Assembly: GCA_012838205.1 (NCBI GenBank)
Contig: DUPR01000003.1
Coordinates: forward strand, 1-39,896
From: Methanobacterium sp.
GTDB taxonomy: Archaea > Methanobacteriota > Methanobacteria > Methanobacteriales > Methanobacteriaceae
Length of the DNA stretch: 39,896 nucleotides
Direction of reading: 5' to 3'
The notes below the pieces were generated by a model. That model saw nothing but the letters and a program-made list of their open reading frames with translations. It was not told the origin of the DNA and made no database searches. Of the stretch, positions 16,923-28,163 are shown piece after piece. A program made the position numbers and the translations under genes. Within the stretch, counting starts at the first letter, position 1. Each line of letters starts with the position of its first letter.

Positions 16923-17474
16923 ATGAACCAAGTTATTGAAACTATAAAAAACAGGAGAAGTGTTCGTGAATACCAGGAAACCCAGATAACTGATGAAGAA
17001 CTAGAAAAAATACTTGAATCAGCTATACATGCCCCAACCGGACATAATGACCAGCCATGGCACTTCACTATACTTCAAGATAAGGATTTGATAAATCAAA
17101 TCAACGATGGTGCGAAGGAAGTGATGAGCCAAATGGATGTAAAATGGATATCTCAAATGGGGCAAACAGAAAACCTCCACATATTTCATAAAGCACCAAC
17201 TGTCATAATTGTTTCTGCACGGAAAGATGCAGTCACTCCAATACCAGATTGTTCTGCTGCAGTGCAAAACATGCTCCTTTCAGCAGAAAGTATGGATATT
17301 GGGTCTTGCTGGATAGGATTTGCTAAATTTCATTTCTTAAAAATTGAAAATAGGAAAAAATTTAATATTCCAGAGAATTATGAAGTCCATTTTGGAGTAT
17401 CTTTGGGCTACAAAGTCAAAAAAAACCCTAAACCTTTACCTAGAAATAAAAATGTATTCAATTACTTTAGATGA
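16923..17474 (+). CDS. Nitroreductase-family flavoprotein
   Basis: This 183-residue FMN-dependent oxidoreductase starts VIETIKNRRSVREYQETQI, the typical FMN-phosphate-binding RRS motif, followed by ILESAIHAPTGHNDQPWHF and, near the C-terminus, FGVSLGYKVKKNPKPLPR. The middle LLSAESMDIGSCWIGFAKF is the usual helix before the second flavin contact. Family members reduce nitroaromatics, quinones or flavins with NAD(P)H. The start at 16923 is set by GGAGGGTG 6 nt upstream; the in-frame TTG at 16905 lies just before this SD. Confidence 0.93.
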   Translation: MNQVIETIKNRRSVREYQETQITDEELEKILESAIHAPTGHNDQPWHFTILQDKDLINQINDGAKEVMSQMDVKWISQMGQTENLHIFHKAPTVIIVSARKDAVTPIPDCSAAVQNMLLSAESMDIGSCWIGFAKFHFLKIENRKKFNIPENYEVHFGVSLGYKVKKNPKPLPRNKNVFNYFR

Positions 17475-17924
17475 TCTTCAAAATCTAAAAAATGAAAAGA
17501 TTTAAGGGAAAAATATAATCAGAGAACATAATCATGGATTTTTATACTGAAATCCTGAAAGTTGAAGACAGTTCTCCCTCAAAGGATTTATTTTAATTAA
17601 AGATAAAAATAACTGGGAAAATTAATCGAAAAATCTAAAATGTTTTTATATCTGTAATTTGTGCAACGATATATTTAGTGAAATCTTACAAAATCTATCA
17701 ACTATTGATAAAGAGTTTAACTTTTTTTGTAAATAAACACAGACTTAACTTCTTTAAAAACTTTTTAAAATAATATAAAGATAAAATGAGAGGTTGCACT
17801 ACGGTAACGTTATTTATCAACTTTTCAGACCATGAAACTCCAATTTATCCATAAAATATTTTTCCAAAATCAACATAGTTCTTTTAATATGTTGTAAGTT
17901 AACATAATATATGGGGGGATAAAA
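17475..17924. other. Intergenic region between nitroreductase and SRPBCC genes
   Basis: This 450-bp AT-rich stretch lies between two same-strand genes. Long AT runs at 17640-17790 could carry promoters for the SRPBCC gene; the stretch just before it holds GGGGGG as a strong SD. A minus-strand frame at 17817-18056 overlaps the real gene and is not credible. Confidence 0.4.
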
Positions 17925-18365
17925 ATGGTTAGTATCAATAAAGACGCACCAGTGCTGGCTAGAGCTGAAATCGAAATTGATGCAGATCAAGAGACAGTGT
18001 GGAAGATCCTGACCGATTTTGAAGGGTGGCCTAAGTGGAACCCTGATGTGAAACAATGTTTAGCTCATGGTGAATTGGAATCTGGAACACAATTCCAATG
18101 GAAAGCGGGATTAGGAAACATTACATCCGTACTGCAGAATGTTGAGCCACCCCATCTTTTAGCTTGGACTGGAAAAATGATGGGTTTAAATGCCATCCAT
18201 GTCTGCAAAATTGACTTTGCAGATAACAAAACGTTTGTTAGAACTGAAGAATCATGGGAAGGTTTGGTGAGTGATGACATGCATGATAAGTTGCAGGAAA
18301 ACTTGGAAATGTTACTCCAATCTTGTCTTAAGCATCTCAAAGCAGAAGTTGAAAGATTATCTTAA
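17925..18365 (+). CDS. SRPBCC / polyketide-cyclase-like (START superfamily) protein
   Basis: This 146-residue single-domain protein fits the helix-grip fold: ARAEIEIDADQETVWKILTDFEGWPKWNPDV is the standard first strand and helix pair with W.KWNP, then a run of strands (FQWKAGLGNITSVL, HLLAWTGKMMGLNAIHVCKI) and a C-terminal helix QENLEMLLQSCLKHLKAEVERL closing the cavity. Such proteins bind hydrophobic ligands. The start has GGGGGG 6 nt upstream. It is followed after 133 bp by a ferredoxin-like gene on the same strand. Function unassigned. Confidence 0.88.
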   Translation: MVSINKDAPVLARAEIEIDADQETVWKILTDFEGWPKWNPDVKQCLAHGELESGTQFQWKAGLGNITSVLQNVEPPHLLAWTGKMMGLNAIHVCKIDFADNKTFVRTEESWEGLVSDDMHDKLQENLEMLLQSCLKHLKAEVERLS

Positions 18366-18498
18366 CTTTAAGTCAGTTATTTAAAATTTAAATCTGAAAA
18401 AAACTCATAATAATATTTAATTTTCCTTTTTCTATACACTGAAAATATACTATCAAAAAAAAAATTCTTCAAAAATTGAATTTTGTATGGTGAATTCT

Positions 18499-19311
18499 AT
18501 GGAAAGAGATGTAATCAAGATTAATGAAGAAAAATGCAATGGTTGTGGTGTTTGCGTTACTGGATGTCCAGAGGGAGCTTTGCAAGTTATTGATGGTAAG
18601 GCCAGATTAATTAATGATCTATTCTGTGATGGTTTAGGAGCTTGTATTGGTGAATGTCCGGAAGGTGCTATAGAGGTTGAAAGAAGGGAAGCTGAACCAT
18701 ATGATGAACGTGAAGTCATAAAAAACATTGTGAAAGCTGGGCCTAATGTTATAAAAGCTCACTTGCAACATCTTCAGGAGCATGGGCAGGAAGAATTTGT
18801 AAATGAAGCCATTGAATTTTTGAAAGAAAACGATATTGAAGTTCCTGAATATGAAGAGAAACCTCTCGCTTGTGGATGTCCTGGTTCAGCAATTCAAGAT
18901 TTAAGCCAAAATGAAGTACGATCAGATGAACCAGTTATATTGCAAGCCCAACTTCAGAATTGGCCAATCCAACTACAGCTTTTAAATCCGAATACACGTT
19001 TTTTTAAAAATGCCGATCTTTTAATAGCTGCTGATTGCACACCATTTGCCTATCCTAACTTTCATCAAAAATTCCTAAAAGGTAAGATTCTAATAATTTT
19101 ATGCCCTAAATTGGATAAATTTATTGATGGGTATATTGAAAAGCTAACGAAGATTTTTCAAAGGCAAGATATAAAATCCATTACTATCGTGCACATGGAA
19201 GTTCCCTGCTGTTCAGGTATAGAGGTTATAGTTAAAAGAGCCCTTGAAAAAGCTCAAAAAGACATAAAAATCGAAAATATCACCATAACAATGAATGGAA
19301 AAATAAAATAA
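18499..19311 (+). CDS. 4Fe-4S ferredoxin-domain protein
   Basis: This 270-residue protein has an N-terminal ferredoxin module with one full cluster motif (Cys13, 16, 19 and 23 in CNGCGVCVTGC) and a second motif CDGLGACIGEC (Cys43, 49, 53) that lacks the usual second Cys, where Leu46 stands. A linker EKPLACGCPGSAI has two more Cys. The C-terminal half has alternating strands and helices (LLIAADCTPFAYP, ILIILCPKLDKFID, SITIVHMEVPCCSG) and looks like a small alpha/beta domain with a CC pair that may bind a metal or thiol. The whole resembles a ferredoxin family widespread in strict anaerobes. The start at 18499 has GGTGA 6 nt upstream. An electron-transfer or repair role is inferred. Confidence 0.88.
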   Translation: MERDVIKINEEKCNGCGVCVTGCPEGALQVIDGKARLINDLFCDGLGACIGECPEGAIEVERREAEPYDEREVIKNIVKAGPNVIKAHLQHLQEHGQEEFVNEAIEFLKENDIEVPEYEEKPLACGCPGSAIQDLSQNEVRSDEPVILQAQLQNWPIQLQLLNPNTRFFKNADLLIAADCTPFAYPNFHQKFLKGKILIILCPKLDKFIDGYIEKLTKIFQRQDIKSITIVHMEVPCCSGIEVIVKRALEKAQKDIKIENITITMNGKIK

Positions 19312-19895
19312 TTAAGAGATTTAGAGCCTTAAAAACATGACCCATTTAAGTACTTACTCAAATGTGTTGTGATTATCTGTACATTTTAGGCATGAATCAT
19401 GAAAAAATCTACAAATTACAGTGCCAAAAAATAACACAATCCTTATAGCAACCATGATGCTGATTTTCATGATTTTGTAGGGTTTCCCAAAAATGTTCTT
19501 CGCAAAATATAATATCATGCCCATTATATTACCCAATTTACCAGTTCAAAAATTAAATTAAAATAAGGATAATTATTATAGAAAGTTTTAAGTAGAACTA
19601 TTTACTCGCGTTCCAAGAACATACCACAACTTTGCTCAAGTATATTTTTTTTTTTGCATTATTTTATAATTACATTTATGAAAATTATCTGAACACAATT
19701 TTGTTGTTAGCTACTGTTATTCATAAAAAAGGAAAATAAACCAATTAGATGGGATAAAAAGATTTATAGAGCTTCTCAACAATATTTAGAGCATAAACAT
19801 GGTAATTTTATTTCGATAAAAAAACTGATTTACAAGATTTATATCTTTAAATCCAGTGCAAACTCCATGTAAAATCTTATGAGGGAAACTAAAAG
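19312..19895. other. Intergenic region upstream of the coiled-coil gene
   Basis: This 584-bp gap is AT-rich. At its right end TTTATATC (19838-19845) is a good TATA box for the gene at 19896, with transcription expected near 19868 and GAGGG at 19881-19885. A minus-strand 60-codon frame at 19354-19536 encodes a hydrophobic peptide without an SD sequence; I do not call it. Nothing else is visible. Confidence 0.45.
19838..19845 (+). promoter_or_regulatory. TATA box of the coiled-coil gene
   Basis: TTTATATC sits 51 nt before the start codon, the same octamer found before the mtrA-like gene at 21935. Confidence 0.5.
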
Positions 19896-20780
19896 ATGAG
19901 TACTGTAGAATTAGAAGTTCTGCGTAGAGAGGCTGTTAAAAAAGAAAAAAACGAAATTGAGCAGATCAGAGAAAAATATAGAAAACAGCGAAAACAGGGC
20001 AAATACACTAGAATCGTCGACTTAGAAAGGCAAGCTCTCATACAAGAAGCACAAATACAAGAAGCCAAAGAAAAAGAACAAATCAGACAAAAATATAAAA
20101 AAAGAAAAAAAGAAGGTCAACTAAAAACCAAAACCACCCACACTAACCCGGAAAGAGAAGCTCTCATACAAGAAGCACAAATACAAGAAGCCAAAGAAAA
20201 AGAACAAATCAGACAAAAATATAGAGAACGGTTAAAACTCCAGGAAAACAAGAGTACAAGCACTTTTTCAGAGAAAATTGATCTTCCTGATGCTAGTGTA
20301 AGCAAAGTTTTAGATGAAGAATTGGTTGAAAATAGTAGTACTGGAGAAACTGAAGAATCAGAAACAATTGATAGGTCTGCATTAATGGAAAAGTTCAATT
20401 TAAAAGATGTTCAAGAGGATGATGTTGAACAAATTTTACAGAATTTTGATAGAACAATACTGGATGAAGATGTTGAAGAAATAGAAACACAAATTGTGGA
20501 AAGAATTATGAATTCTTCATTGTCCCATGAAAAAATTACATGGGTTAATGTTTTGGTCTTTTTTGATGAAAAAGAACTGGAAGGAAGTATAAAGATTTTT
20601 GCAGAATATGATGATGGTGGCTTGCTGACTCGCTTTAGATCTAGTGATGTTCAAAGATTAGAATTGGAATTAATGCAACTCGCACTATATGAAGTTTGGG
20701 ATGTTTTCACTACATTAGGAGTCAACATTGACGACCTTGAATCAAAATTGGATATTGAGGTTACATTGGATCGTGCTTAA
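19896..20780 (+). CDS. Coiled-coil protein with tandem repeats and a C-terminal alpha/beta domain
   Basis: This 294-residue protein is unusual. Residues 1-115 are a highly charged coiled coil built of three copies of a repeat of about 40 residues whose core is ALIQEAQIQEAKEKEQIRQK; the QIR of each copy lies at residues 23, 62 and 104, and copies 2 and 3 are nearly identical. Residues 120-165 are a low-complexity Ser/Glu linker. Residues 165-294 form a separate domain: helix DEDVEEIETQIVERIM, strand ITWVNVLVFFDEKELEGSI, strand IKIFAEYDDGG, helix LELELMQLALYEVWDVF and a final strand. The order is like the C-terminal part of the 394-residue protein at 5321-6505. It may be a tethering protein; no function is known to me. 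Confidence 0.85.
   Translation: MSTVELEVLRREAVKKEKNEIEQIREKYRKQRKQGKYTRIVDLERQALIQEAQIQEAKEKEQIRQKYKKRKKEGQLKTKTTHTNPEREALIQEAQIQEAKEKEQIRQKYRERLKLQENKSTSTFSEKIDLPDASVSKVLDEELVENSSTGETEESETIDRSALMEKFNLKDVQEDDVEQILQNFDRTILDEDVEEIETQIVERIMNSSLSHEKITWVNVLVFFDEKELEGSIKIFAEYDDGGLLTRFRSSDVQRLELELMQLALYEVWDVFTTLGVNIDDLESKLDIEVTLDRA
20034..20223 (+). repeat. 64-nt direct repeat, 126-bp period, inside the coiled-coil gene
   Basis: Positions 20034-20097 and 20160-20223 are identical over 64 nt. The offset of 126 bp equals 42 codons, so the reading frame is kept. The exact identity at third codon positions points to recent duplication or gene conversion, since silent sites would otherwise differ. A third, older copy is visible only at the protein level upstream (residues 1-36). 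Confidence 0.9.
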
Positions 20781-21118
20781 GTAATCAAAAATTTTTAGTT
20801 TTATACACAATTATTCTATTTACTAATTTAAATTAAATTATCATGAATATGTGGCCTCTTCAGCTTTATTTCTAAGATTATTATGCGGTGTTAGCACTTC
20901 CAAAACCGTGCCCTCCAAAGATTTGAAAATTTATCTATTATGAATATTTACAATAAATGAATCGTTTGATATGTAAATAAGGAAGAAAAAATTGGTTATT
21001 GATTATGAAAATTGAGAAAAAAAATCATTTTTGCATACAATATTCTAAAACACTTTAAATCATTGCACTAGCTATTGACAAATCTTTTTTTGAAATATTC
21101 CTGCCGCTGAAACTTCCT
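20781..21118. other. Intergenic region between convergent coiled-coil and TetR genes
   Basis: This 338-bp AT-rich gap separates convergent genes. I see no ORF, clear hairpin terminator or repeat; short T runs on either strand could end transcription. Confidence 0.4.
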
Positions 21119-21748
21119 TTATGGTTTGAGTGAAGGTTCAATAAAACGTGCTAAGTCTTCCCAGAAGTTATCCGATGAAATTTTCCTAGCATCCAACACC
21201 ATTTTAAAAGTAAATTCAAGGTTAAGTGAATTTATAGCTAAAGTATTGATGTATATGGACATTTCCACAGGATCCAGATCATTGCGGATGGTTCCATCTT
21301 GAATTCCAGCAATTATCGCCTCAACCATAAGTCTCCACATCCCAGTTCGTAAGTCCACAATTTTTTGTGCATCTTCATTATCACTCATCTGGAACCTTTC
21401 AGTTCCAGTGTAACAGTAAATACGGAAATAATCCGGATGTTCTTTGGAAAATTCATAAAGAGCTTGTATCATTGACATTACTTTACCATAACCATCAATA
21501 TCAAGATTTGAGCATTCCACATACATTTCATATAATATTTTAACCCCGTAGAGATTCACTGCAAAAAATAAAGCTTCTTTGTTCTTAAAATAATAGTAGA
21601 GAAGTGCTTTGTTAACTTCTGCTTCATTGGCTATTTCTTCCATGGTTACATTATCGTACCCTTTTGCGAAAAAAACCTTCTCAGCAGCATTAATAATATC
21701 ATTTTGTCGTTTTTGTTTTTCCCGTTCCCTTCTAGAAGTAATAGACAT
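21119..21748 (-). CDS. TetR/AcrR family transcriptional regulator
   Basis: This 209-residue regulator has the TetR helix-turn-helix at residues about 14-60: [38 protein letters not shown], then [10 protein letters not shown]. The remaining all-helical part is the ligand-binding and dimerisation domain. The start has AAGGTGA about 8 nt upstream. It is transcribed divergently from the mtrA-like gene at 22012, whose promoter holds a palindrome at the expected transcript start; the usual TetR logic would be repression of that gene until a ligand appears. The ligand is unknown. Confidence 0.93.
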   Translation of the reverse strand: MSITSRREREKQKRQNDIINAAEKVFFAKGYDNVTMEEIANEAEVNKALLYYYFKNKEALFFAVNLYGVKILYEMYVECSNLDIDGYGKVMSMIQALYEFSKEHPDYFRIYCYTGTERFQMSDNEDAQKIVDLRTGMWRLMVEAIIAGIQDGTIRNDLDPVEMSIYINTLAINSLNLEFTFKMVLDARKISSDNFWEDLARFIEPSLKP

Positions 21749-21934
21749 GGCAACTTCACCTTTTTATCTCAATAGTATATGTGATATGATTGCTTAAAAA
21801 AATTGCTTTAATGATCTTAAAAAATAAGCACTCGACCCATCAAAAGGGAATTCTATTGATTTAATACCAAGAATCATCTTAAATGGATAGTTATAAAATT
21901 ATTTTTTTATGATTTTTTTTATTACATAGAAACC

Positions 21935-21942
21935 TTTATATC
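21935..21942 (+). promoter_or_regulatory. TATA box of the mtrA-like gene
   Basis: TTTATATC is preceded by the BRE-like GAAACC. It predicts a transcript start near 21965, exactly where the operator-like palindrome begins. Confidence 0.6.
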
Positions 21943-21963
21943 AGTTTAACTACAATTTAAATA

Positions 21964-21995
21964 TTAACTAATAGTTAAAAATTAACTGATAGTAA
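21964..21995 (+). promoter_or_regulatory. TetR operator candidate, 15-bp palindrome plus imperfect copy
   Basis: TTAACTA-A-TAGTTAA (21964-21978) is a perfect palindrome around one central base. An imperfect second copy, TTAACTGATAGTAA, follows at 21982-21995, and a half site TTTAACTA lies further upstream near 21945. The palindrome covers the predicted transcript start of the mtrA-like gene, so a bound dimer would block initiation. Confidence 0.65.
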
Positions 21996-22011
21996 ATATG
22001 AGGTGTCAATA

Positions 22012-22566
22012 ATGGTGGAAAAAAAATCCGTGAGTCAAGAATGGCCGCAAATAGTGGGTGACTACGTAGTTGGTGATGTAGAAAGTGCCGTTGCGGTAGT
22101 TACTCTTGGATCTCATATGGAAGATTTACCTATCAAAGCAGGTGCAAGCATATCTGGACCCCTACATACTGAAAATTTAGGTATAGAAAAAGTTGTTGGA
22201 AATATAATCTCTAATCCTAACCTTAGATTTTTGTTAGTATGTGGAGCCGAAGTGATGGGACATATTACAGGCCAAAGTATTAAATCACTTCACACCAACG
22301 GTGTTGACCCTGAAAAAGGAAAGATAATTAATGCAACTGGAGCCATTCCATTCATAGAAAACATCCCCCCTGAAGCCATACAACGGTTCCAAGAACAAGT
22401 GGAGTTAATAGATATGGTGGATGTAGAAAATGCCAATAATATCCAATCAAAAATTAAAGAATGCGTTATCAACGATTGTGGAGCTCTTGAAGAAGAAACA
22501 TTAATAGTAGAATTGCAAAACATCCCAATCAACGAAAAAGATCCAAAAACATCTGTAAACACTTAA
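22012..22566 (+). CDS. mtrA: MtrA-like tetrahydromethanopterin S-methyltransferase subunit A paralogue, soluble
   Basis: This 184-residue protein resembles the cytoplasmic corrinoid-binding domain of MtrA, the subunit carrying the cobamide in the Na+-pumping methyl transfer from methyltetrahydromethanopterin to coenzyme [58 protein letters not shown] and KSLHTNGVD. It lacks the C-terminal membrane helix and the other mtr subunit genes are absent nearby, so it is a stand-alone paralogue rather than the operon copy. The start at 22012 has GAGGTG 7 nt upstream. It is probably controlled by the divergent TetR protein. A role in corrinoid storage or transfer in another methyl system is inferred. 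Confidence 0.88.
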   Translation: MVEKKSVSQEWPQIVGDYVVGDVESAVAVVTLGSHMEDLPIKAGASISGPLHTENLGIEKVVGNIISNPNLRFLLVCGAEVMGHITGQSIKSLHTNGVDPEKGKIINATGAIPFIENIPPEAIQRFQEQVELIDMVDVENANNIQSKIKECVINDCGALEEETLIVELQNIPINEKDPKTSVNT

Positions 22567-22602
22567 AACAACATGAACACAAATTCCATTAACTACTTTG
22601 TA

Positions 22603-22641
22603 GGGTCGGCCGAGCCTCTAATAATCCTGGGGGGCCGGCCT
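22603..22641 (+). other. GC-rich hairpin downstream of the mtrA-like gene
   Basis: GGTCGGCC (22604-22611) can pair with GGCCGGCC (22633-22640), with one G-U wobble, around a 21-nt loop. It is a conspicuous GC island in AT-rich DNA about 37 nt after the stop codon. No U run follows, so it is not a classic terminator; it could protect the mRNA 3-prime end. Confidence 0.45.
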
Positions 22642-22772
22642 GAACTCCTCCATGAAACAAATATGAAAAAAGTAAATTTTCATATGTAAAATTGTAATCC
22701 ATTATATAATGAGATACTTTGAAAAAGATTTCTTTTCGTTAATCTAAGAAAAATAAGAATAATAAATATATA

Positions 22773-22859
<87 letters not shown>

Positions 22860-22904
22860 ATCTTAGTTCATTTTGATTCTTTTTAAAGGTTAAGTTTGGC
22901 AAAT

Positions 22905-22913
22905 GATATATTT
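22905..22913 (-). promoter_or_regulatory. TATA box of tRNA-Ser
   Basis: AAATATATC on the minus strand lies 46 nt before the tRNA 5-prime end, suggesting that the tRNA has its own promoter downstream of the S10 gene. Confidence 0.45.
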
Positions 22914-22948
22914 CGTCTTATTGAAAAAAGAGAGATAAAATATGAGAA

Positions 22949-22980
<32 letters not shown>

Positions 22981-22994
22981 TTAGTGTTTTTGAT

Positions 22995-23303
<309 letters not shown>

Positions 23304-23388
23304 TACTCGATTCCTCCATTAAAAAGAAAGAGAAGGTAGTGTAAACTGGTATGGATCCAGTCTACCTTCAATAAAATTTATGCCATCT

Positions 23389-24630
<1,242 letters not shown>

Positions 24631-24686
24631 AATTATTCCTCCAATAATAATTCTCTTACAATGATTATTTAGAGAGTTTACTAAGC

Positions 24687-24731
24687 GTACTGGTTGAATT
24701 TATTGGTTCCACTATTTAAAGTAACCAGTAC
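24687..24731 (-). promoter_or_regulatory. EF-1alpha promoter with inverted repeat around the TATA region
   Basis: On the minus strand TTTAAATAGT (24720-24711) is the TATA box. Perfect 9-bp arms GTACTGGTT (24687-24695) and AACCAGTAC (24723-24731) bracket it, one arm just upstream of the TATA box and the other near the expected transcript start. A second inverted repeat, ATCTGGAT and ATCCAGAT at 24742-24749 and 24778-24785, lies just upstream. Confidence 0.55.
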
Positions 24732-24867
24732 AACATTTTTGATCTGGATTGACCATGTCAAGTTATGGTTATATTTTATCCAGATTTTTATGGTATTCTC
24801 AATGTAGAGAATACAACCCAAAAAAATTAAGGGGTATCAATAATAAGTGCTAAATATTAGATTTTTT

Positions 24868-27060
24868 TTATCCCAAATAATGTTCAGGACCATAAGGCTG
24901 ATCAGATAATCCTTTACGTTGCCTGATCTCACGTACTATGGTATTTTGAAGTTCACGTGGAAGTTTTTCGAACCCTGCATTCTCTGTTGACCAGAGACAC
25001 CGGCCTTCTGTTGCTGAACGTATATCTCCTGCAAATCCAAACATTTCAGCCACAGGTACCTTTGATTCCACTGTCGACATGTCTCCTTCTTGGCCCATGT
25101 CCAAAATCTGACCTCGTCTATTCTGGATCTCACGAGTGGCTGATCCCATATAATCCTGGGGTGTGTTGATAAATACCTTCTGTATAGGTTCGAGTAGTGC
25201 AGGTTCAGCCATCATTATTGCTCCATAAACTGCTTTTCTTATAGCTGGCAGTACTTGTGCTGGCCCTCTGTGCACGGCATCTTCGTGTATCTTTGCATCC
25301 ATGAGTTTGATCTTGATTCCCATGACTTTTTCTTTAGCTATGGGTCCGTCATCCATTGCACTTTCAAATCCTTCCAATAGTAATTCTTTGATCTCATCCA
25401 AGTACTGTATACCTCGGGTCATGTTTACGAATATGCTCTTGTCATATACATCCCAGACTTTTCGAGCTTGTTCTTTGGGTAATCCATATTCTTGGAATTT
25501 GGGGATTAATTCTTTCCCTTTAACTCGACCTTCCTTAATATCCCCATCAACAATTGCTTGATAAACTGGTTCGTCTAATGGTTCTATTTCTATATAGAAA
25601 CGGTTGTGTTTGTTTGGTGATTTTCCTTCCACTGGTCCGGCTGTTCCGGCAATGGTCTCCCGGTACACCACAATGGGTTCCGAGGTTTCAATTTCCACAC
25701 CTTTATCATTAATACGATAGGCTATGATTTCCAAGTGAAGTTCACCCATTCCAGCAACCAAGTGTTCGCCAGTTTCTTCATTGATTTGCATCTTGACAGT
25801 CGGATCTTCCTTCCCAACTTGCCTTAACACTTCAATGAGTTTGGGTAAGTCTTTGGTATTTTTAGCTTCAACAGCAACAGTGACTACTGGTTCTGAAATA
25901 TGTTCTAATCCTTCAAAGGCATCAATTTTACGGTCCATGTCACAAATGGTTTCCCCGGCAACAGCGTTTCGCGCCCCAGTGATGGCTACGATGTTTCCTG
26001 CAGGTACTCTGTCAGTGTTCACTCGTTCTGGTCCGAAATAGACTCCTACTTGCTGGGTTCGTGCTTTTCCATGACTACCTACCATGAATATTTCGCTTCC
26101 CTTTTCCAGTGTCCCTCCATACACTCGTCCAGTGGCTATTTCCCCTGCATGTTTGTCTATGCTCACATCAGTAACCATAACAGCGAGTGGTCCATCTGGG
26201 TCTGTTTTAAGCATTCCCTGCCCTTCTGCACTTTCAATGTCTCCGGACCAGATGCTGGGCACCCTGTAAGGCTGGGCTTTGTTAGGACTTGGTAAGTGCT
26301 CTACTACCATTCCCAGCAATACTTCAGATAACGGTACTTTTTGGGCTAATTCTTTCTGGTTTTCATTATTACAGTAGTCAAGAATGTCTTTGAAGTTAAT
26401 GCCAGTTTTTTGCATAATGTCCATGTTAATTGCCCAGTTATGATATGCAGATCCGAATGCTACGCTCCCATCTTCGACTTTTACTTGCCATTCTTTTTTA
26501 AGTTCCTTAGGAGCCATATTACTGATTAATTTATTAGCATTAGCAATAACTTTGATAAATCTTTGCTGCAGTTCCTGAGGGTCCAATTTCAGTTCATTTA
26601 TTAACCTATCAACCTTGTTAATGAACAGCACTGGCTTCACATTTTCCTTAAGGGCTTGACGCAGCACAGTTTCAGTTTGAGGCATGATTCCTTCTACAGC
26701 ACAAACAACTACAACAGCACCATCCACCGCTCTCATAGCACGTGTTACATCCCCACCAAAGTCAACGTGACCTGGTGTGTCGATGAGGTTGATTAGGTAT
26801 TGATCATCCTTGTATTTGTGCACCATAGACACGTTTGCCGCGTCGATGGTGATCCCCCTGGCTTGTTCTTGTTCATCAAAGTCAAGATATAACTGGTCTC
26901 CAGCCAATTCTGATGAAATCATACCTGCGCCTGCCAGTAAGTTATCTGATAAGGTTGTTTTTCCGTGGTCAATATGGGCCACAATTCCGATGTTCCGGAT
27001 GTAATCCGGTTCGTACATCAATTCTTTGATCTTGTTGATCATTCTAGTACGTCTACTCAA
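24868..27060 (-). CDS. fusA: Translation elongation factor 2 (aEF2)
   Basis: This 730-residue translocase GTPase has [20 protein letters not shown] (P-loop), the switch region, [14 protein letters not shown], and [17 protein letters not shown] near residue 600; the His of AVHRG is the expected diphthamide site. I chose TTG at 27060 rather than GTG at 27069 because AGGTGAT lies 4 nt upstream of the TTG and the resulting N-terminus (SRRTRMI..IKELM) and length match archaeal EF-2. It follows S7 after 62 nt in the classic str-type order. Confidence 0.97.
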   Translation of the reverse strand: MSRRTRMINKIKELMYEPDYIRNIGIVAHIDHGKTTLSDNLLAGAGMISSELAGDQLYLDFDEQEQARGITIDAANVSMVHKYKDDQYLINLIDTPGHVDFGGDVTRAMRAVDGAVVVVCAVEGIMPQTETVLRQALKENVKPVLFINKVDRLINELKLDPQELQQRFIKVIANANKLISNMAPKELKKEWQVKVEDGSVAFGSAYHNWAINMDIMQKTGINFKDILDYCNNENQKELAQKVPLSEVLLGMVVEHLPSPNKAQPYRVPSIWSGDIESAEGQGMLKTDPDGPLAVMVTDVSIDKHAGEIATGRVYGGTLEKGSEIFMVGSHGKARTQQVGVYFGPERVNTDRVPAGNIVAITGARNAVAGETICDMDRKIDAFEGLEHISEPVVTVAVEAKNTKDLPKLIEVLRQVGKEDPTVKMQINEETGEHLVAGMGELHLEIIAYRINDKGVEIETSEPIVVYRETIAGTAGPVEGKSPNKHNRFYIEIEPLDEPVYQAIVDGDIKEGRVKGKELIPKFQEYGLPKEQARKVWDVYDKSIFVNMTRGIQYLDEIKELLLEGFESAMDDGPIAKEKVMGIKIKLMDAKIHEDAVHRGPAQVLPAIRKAVYGAIMMAEPALLEPIQKVFINTPQDYMGSATREIQNRRGQILDMGQEGDMSTVESKVPVAEMFGFAGDIRSATEGRCLWSTENAGFEKLPRELQNTIVREIRQRKGLSDQPYGPEHYLG

Positions 27061-27122
27061 AACAATCACCTAAAAATAAATTTTAAGATAAAATAAATAG
27101 GTTGAGTTTATGGCTAACCAAC

Positions 27123-27686
<564 letters not shown>

Positions 27687-27699
27687 ATCATGACCTCAC

Positions 27700-28125
27700 T
27701 TATCTTACTGGTTTTTCGATTTTACCCTTAACCATTTCTTCTAGGGCTACGTTGTTCACCTTACTAACTTTCCAACGAACTCCGGGGATATCTCCCACAG
27801 ATCTTCCAGATGATCCGCCAACTCCTTCGATAACTACTTCGTCATGTTCATCTATGAATCCTATAGCCCCGTCTCCAGGGGCGAATGCTGTTATCTGTTT
27901 ACCATTTTTGATGAGTTGCACTCTTACACATTTTCTAATGGCAGAGTTTGGCTGTTTGGCTTCAATTCCTACTTTTTCAATGACGATCCCCCGTGCTTGG
28001 GGTGCACCTTCTAGAGGGTCAGCCTTCACATCCAGCCCCAATGCTTTTCTCTTATATTCTGTGTCTTTCCACCGAAAGTTTTGTCGGTTTTTTTTAAGCT
28101 TTTTTGCTGCAAATAATCCTGGCAA
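27700..28125 (-). CDS. rps12: Ribosomal protein S12
   Basis: This 141-residue protein of the decoding centre has [20 protein letters not shown] and [12 protein letters not shown], and the [13 protein letters not shown] loop. The N-terminus [19 protein letters not shown] is the archaeal form. The start codon is TTG with AAGGAGG about 7 nt upstream. An unusual RNA hairpin pair lies in the leader (28164-28204). Confidence 0.97.
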   Translation of the reverse strand: MPGLFAAKKLKKNRQNFRWKDTEYKRKALGLDVKADPLEGAPQARGIVIEKVGIEAKQPNSAIRKCVRVQLIKNGKQITAFAPGDGAIGFIDEHDEVVIEGVGGSSGRSVGDIPGVRWKVSKVNNVALEEMVKGKIEKPVR

Positions 28126-28163
28126 TGGAATTCCTCCTTGTTAACATTAATACGATGACTATT

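Noticed and set aside
17817..18056. Minus-strand frame over the start of the SRPBCC gene
   Set aside because: It is a shadow of a clearly recognised plus-strand gene.
19354..19536. Minus-strand 60-codon frame encoding a hydrophobic peptide
   Set aside because: There is no SD sequence or TATA box in the right place, and AT-rich DNA gives such hydrophobic frames by chance. A small membrane protein cannot be fully excluded.
20034..20223. Repeat considered as CRISPR or mobile-element signature
   Set aside because: There are only two exact copies, they are in frame inside a coding region, and they encode a coiled-coil repeat; no spacer pattern or cas genes exist.
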